Assembly: GCA_002348045.1 (NCBI GenBank)
Contig: DDYO01000294.1
Coordinates: 1 to 7,186 of the forward strand
Source of the DNA: Anaerolineales bacterium UBA2232
GTDB lineage: Bacteria; Chloroflexota; Anaerolineae; UBA2200
Direction: 5' to 3'
Length of the DNA stretch: 7,186 nt
Part shown: piece after piece, positions 6,085-7,186 of the stretch
Numbering within the stretch: the first letter of the stretch is position 1
Layout: every line of letters starts with the position of its first letter
Translations under genes and position numbers: made by a program
The notes under the pieces: model-generated
Told to the model about the DNA's origin: nothing
Seen by the model: the letters and a program-made list of their open reading frames with translations, nothing else
The model's database searches: none

Positions 6085-7186
6085 GGCATAGCCTCCTGTG
6101 GTTCATCCATGGACTGGCTTGTTTCGCGGTCCAGGCCATAGTCTCGCAGGATGAGGGCTACATTGGGTTCCACGTCACGCAGCGAGTTGAGGCAGGTGAA
6201 CGGCTCCCAGTCCTCTTCTGTTGGCTTTTTGAGAAGACCGCGGGTTCGGCCATCTCGACGGGCCGTGTACCCGAGGATGGCGCCACCTGTTGCACCGTGT
6301 GCTTGTTGCAGCCATTGGTCCAGGCGGGCTTCGAGGATCTCGCGTACCTGGTCGCGGGTCTCGTTACTGGAGGTCACGAGGCTGGCCCGATGGCTGATCT
6401 CTTCCAGGGCAACGTCCACGAAGGGATGCTGCCGAGTCAGTTGCCCGGCTCTGTCGTTGGCATTCAAGTCCTCGCCCAATAGTCGGAGGTACGACACCAA
6501 CACGGCAGTCAAACCCCGGTCCAAGGCACGGGGCGAAAAAGGTGTGACCGACAGAGCCTCTACCTGTTGATAGAAGGTGGCGTGATAGTGCTCAAAACGC
6601 TCATAGTGGCTCAGGTCGCGGGGGCGCGCCCAGTTGTAGACGGTGCAGACCAGGCCGGGGAATCCGCGGCCGACGCGGCTGGTGGCTTGGATGTATTCGG
6701 CCGTGGCCTTGGGCTGACCGGCGACGACCATGAGTCCCAGGCGCCCCACGTCAACGCCGACGGAGATCATGTTGGTAGCCAGCACCACATCCAGCGGCCA
6801 ACTGCCTTTCGAATCTCGCTTTCCATCGTTTTCTGTAGCTTGCTCTTGGGGTTCAAAGACAGTCTCCAGACGGTCCAGGATCTTGGGGATATCGGCGGCG
6901 GACTTGCGCGAGGTTAGCTCCTCCACTCCCCCGGTGCTGATCTGGCGCCGGCTCAGGCCCCGCTCGTCCATCCTGTGCAATCGGGCGCGCACCGCGTCGT
7001 CGACCACGCGCCGCATGCCCCCCAACTCGCGCATCGAGTTAAAGTAACCCACGAGCGTCATCCACGGGTCGGCGGGTGCCCCATACGTTTCGTAGAGCAC
7101 CTGGGCGGCAGCCATGCAGTCCACGTAGGTGCGGATGAGGACGGTCTTTAGCCGGGTGCCCGGGGCCCAGATGCCCAGGTAGCAGC
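6081..7186 (-). CDS. drmA: DrmA, DISARM helicase, C-terminal part (5' end beyond window)
   Basis: The frame is open to the right edge, so about 367 C-terminal residues are visible and the true start lies outside the window. The GTG at 7124 is internal, because codons continue upstream of it to the edge (CYLGIWAPGTR...). Superfamily 2 helicase C-terminal motifs are clear. A motif V-like TNMISVGVDVGRL lies near 6740-6776, and motif VI QATSRVGRG near 6663-6689. It is followed by the stretch VYNWARPRDLSHYERFEHYH, which resembles the DISARM/DUF1998-associated helicases. DrmA is known as the large ATP-dependent helicase that works with DrmB on foreign DNA. The N-terminal Walker motifs cannot be checked here. 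The gene ends with an ATGA overlap into drmB, so the two are translationally coupled. The family call rests on the helicase motifs together with the drmB-drmC neighbours; another helicase of the same broad family is the only serious alternative. Confidence 0.86.
   Translation of the reverse strand, partial: CYLGIWAPGTRLKTVLIRTYVDCMAAAQVLYETYGAPADPWMTLVGYFNSMRELGGMRRVVDDAVRARLHRMDERGLSRRQISTGGVEELTSRKSAADIPKILDRLETVFEPQEQATENDGKRDSKGSWPLDVVLATNMISVGVDVGRLGLMVVAGQPKATAEYIQATSRVGRGFPGLVCTVYNWARPRDLSHYERFEHYHATFYQQVEALSVTPFSPRALDRGLTAVLVSYLRLLGEDLNANDRAGQLTRQHPFVDVALEEISHRASLVTSSNETRDQVREILEARLDQWLQQAHGATGGAILGYTARRDGRTRGLLKKPTEEDWEPFTCLNSLRDVEPNVALILRDYGLDRETSQSMDEPQEAMP
6092..6097 (-). promoter_or_regulatory. 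Shine-Dalgarno of drmB inside drmA
   Basis: A perfect AGGAGG lies inside the last codons of drmA, 7 bases before the drmB ATG, and the stop and start codons overlap as ATGA. This supports the chosen drmB start and suggests coupled, roughly equimolar translation of the two core subunits. Confidence 0.85.

Overview
All supported genes lie on the minus strand, so the window reads biologically from its right edge to its left edge. The DNA is GC-rich. Gene starts have strong Shine-Dalgarno sites (AGGAGG, GGAGGTGA), and genes overlap or lie a few bases apart. This is typical of a bacterial accessory operon. The protein style (an Est30-like esterase, DISARM proteins, hypothetical nuclease-like genes) would fit Chloroflexota or a similar high-GC environmental bacterium, but nothing here fixes the taxon.

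Right half (about 3383-7186): the three core genes of a DISARM phage-defence system in the order drmA-drmB-drmC. DrmA is cut by the window edge, and only its C-terminal helicase part is visible. DrmB (DUF1998) is complete and overlaps drmA by four bases (ATGA). DrmC, a phospholipase D-type protein with one HKD motif, starts eight bases after drmB. No DISARM methyltransferase or DrmD/DrmE gene is visible; if present, it lies beyond the right edge or elsewhere.

Middle (about 1452-3347): genes that follow drmC in the same tight transcription unit and are not standard DISARM components. First comes a short 5' segment with the motif VGGTLIEEF, which looks like the truncated start of another gene. 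It runs in frame into a gene for a uracil-DNA-glycosylase-fold protein that has its own ATG and AGGAGG. Next is a PD-(D/E)XK nuclease-like gene whose Shine-Dalgarno overlaps the stop codon of the glycosylase-like gene. This nuclease gene is split by an apparent one-base deletion in a G tract near 2235-2237; the two halves read as one protein of about 380 residues if one G is restored.

Left part (1-1451): after a 131-base gap comes an Est30/monoacylglycerol-lipase-like alpha/beta hydrolase with a full catalytic triad, probably housekeeping and outside the defence unit. After a further 221-base gap, a gene running off the left edge has an N-terminal D...ECQ pattern suggesting another restriction-nuclease-like fold.

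Working model (inference): DISARM restricts incoming phage DNA. The glycosylase-like and nuclease-like genes behind drmC could add recognition or cleavage of modified or damaged DNA, or be independent defence genes in the same island. The truncated segment and the frameshift suggest that the island is being remodelled, unless they are assembly errors.
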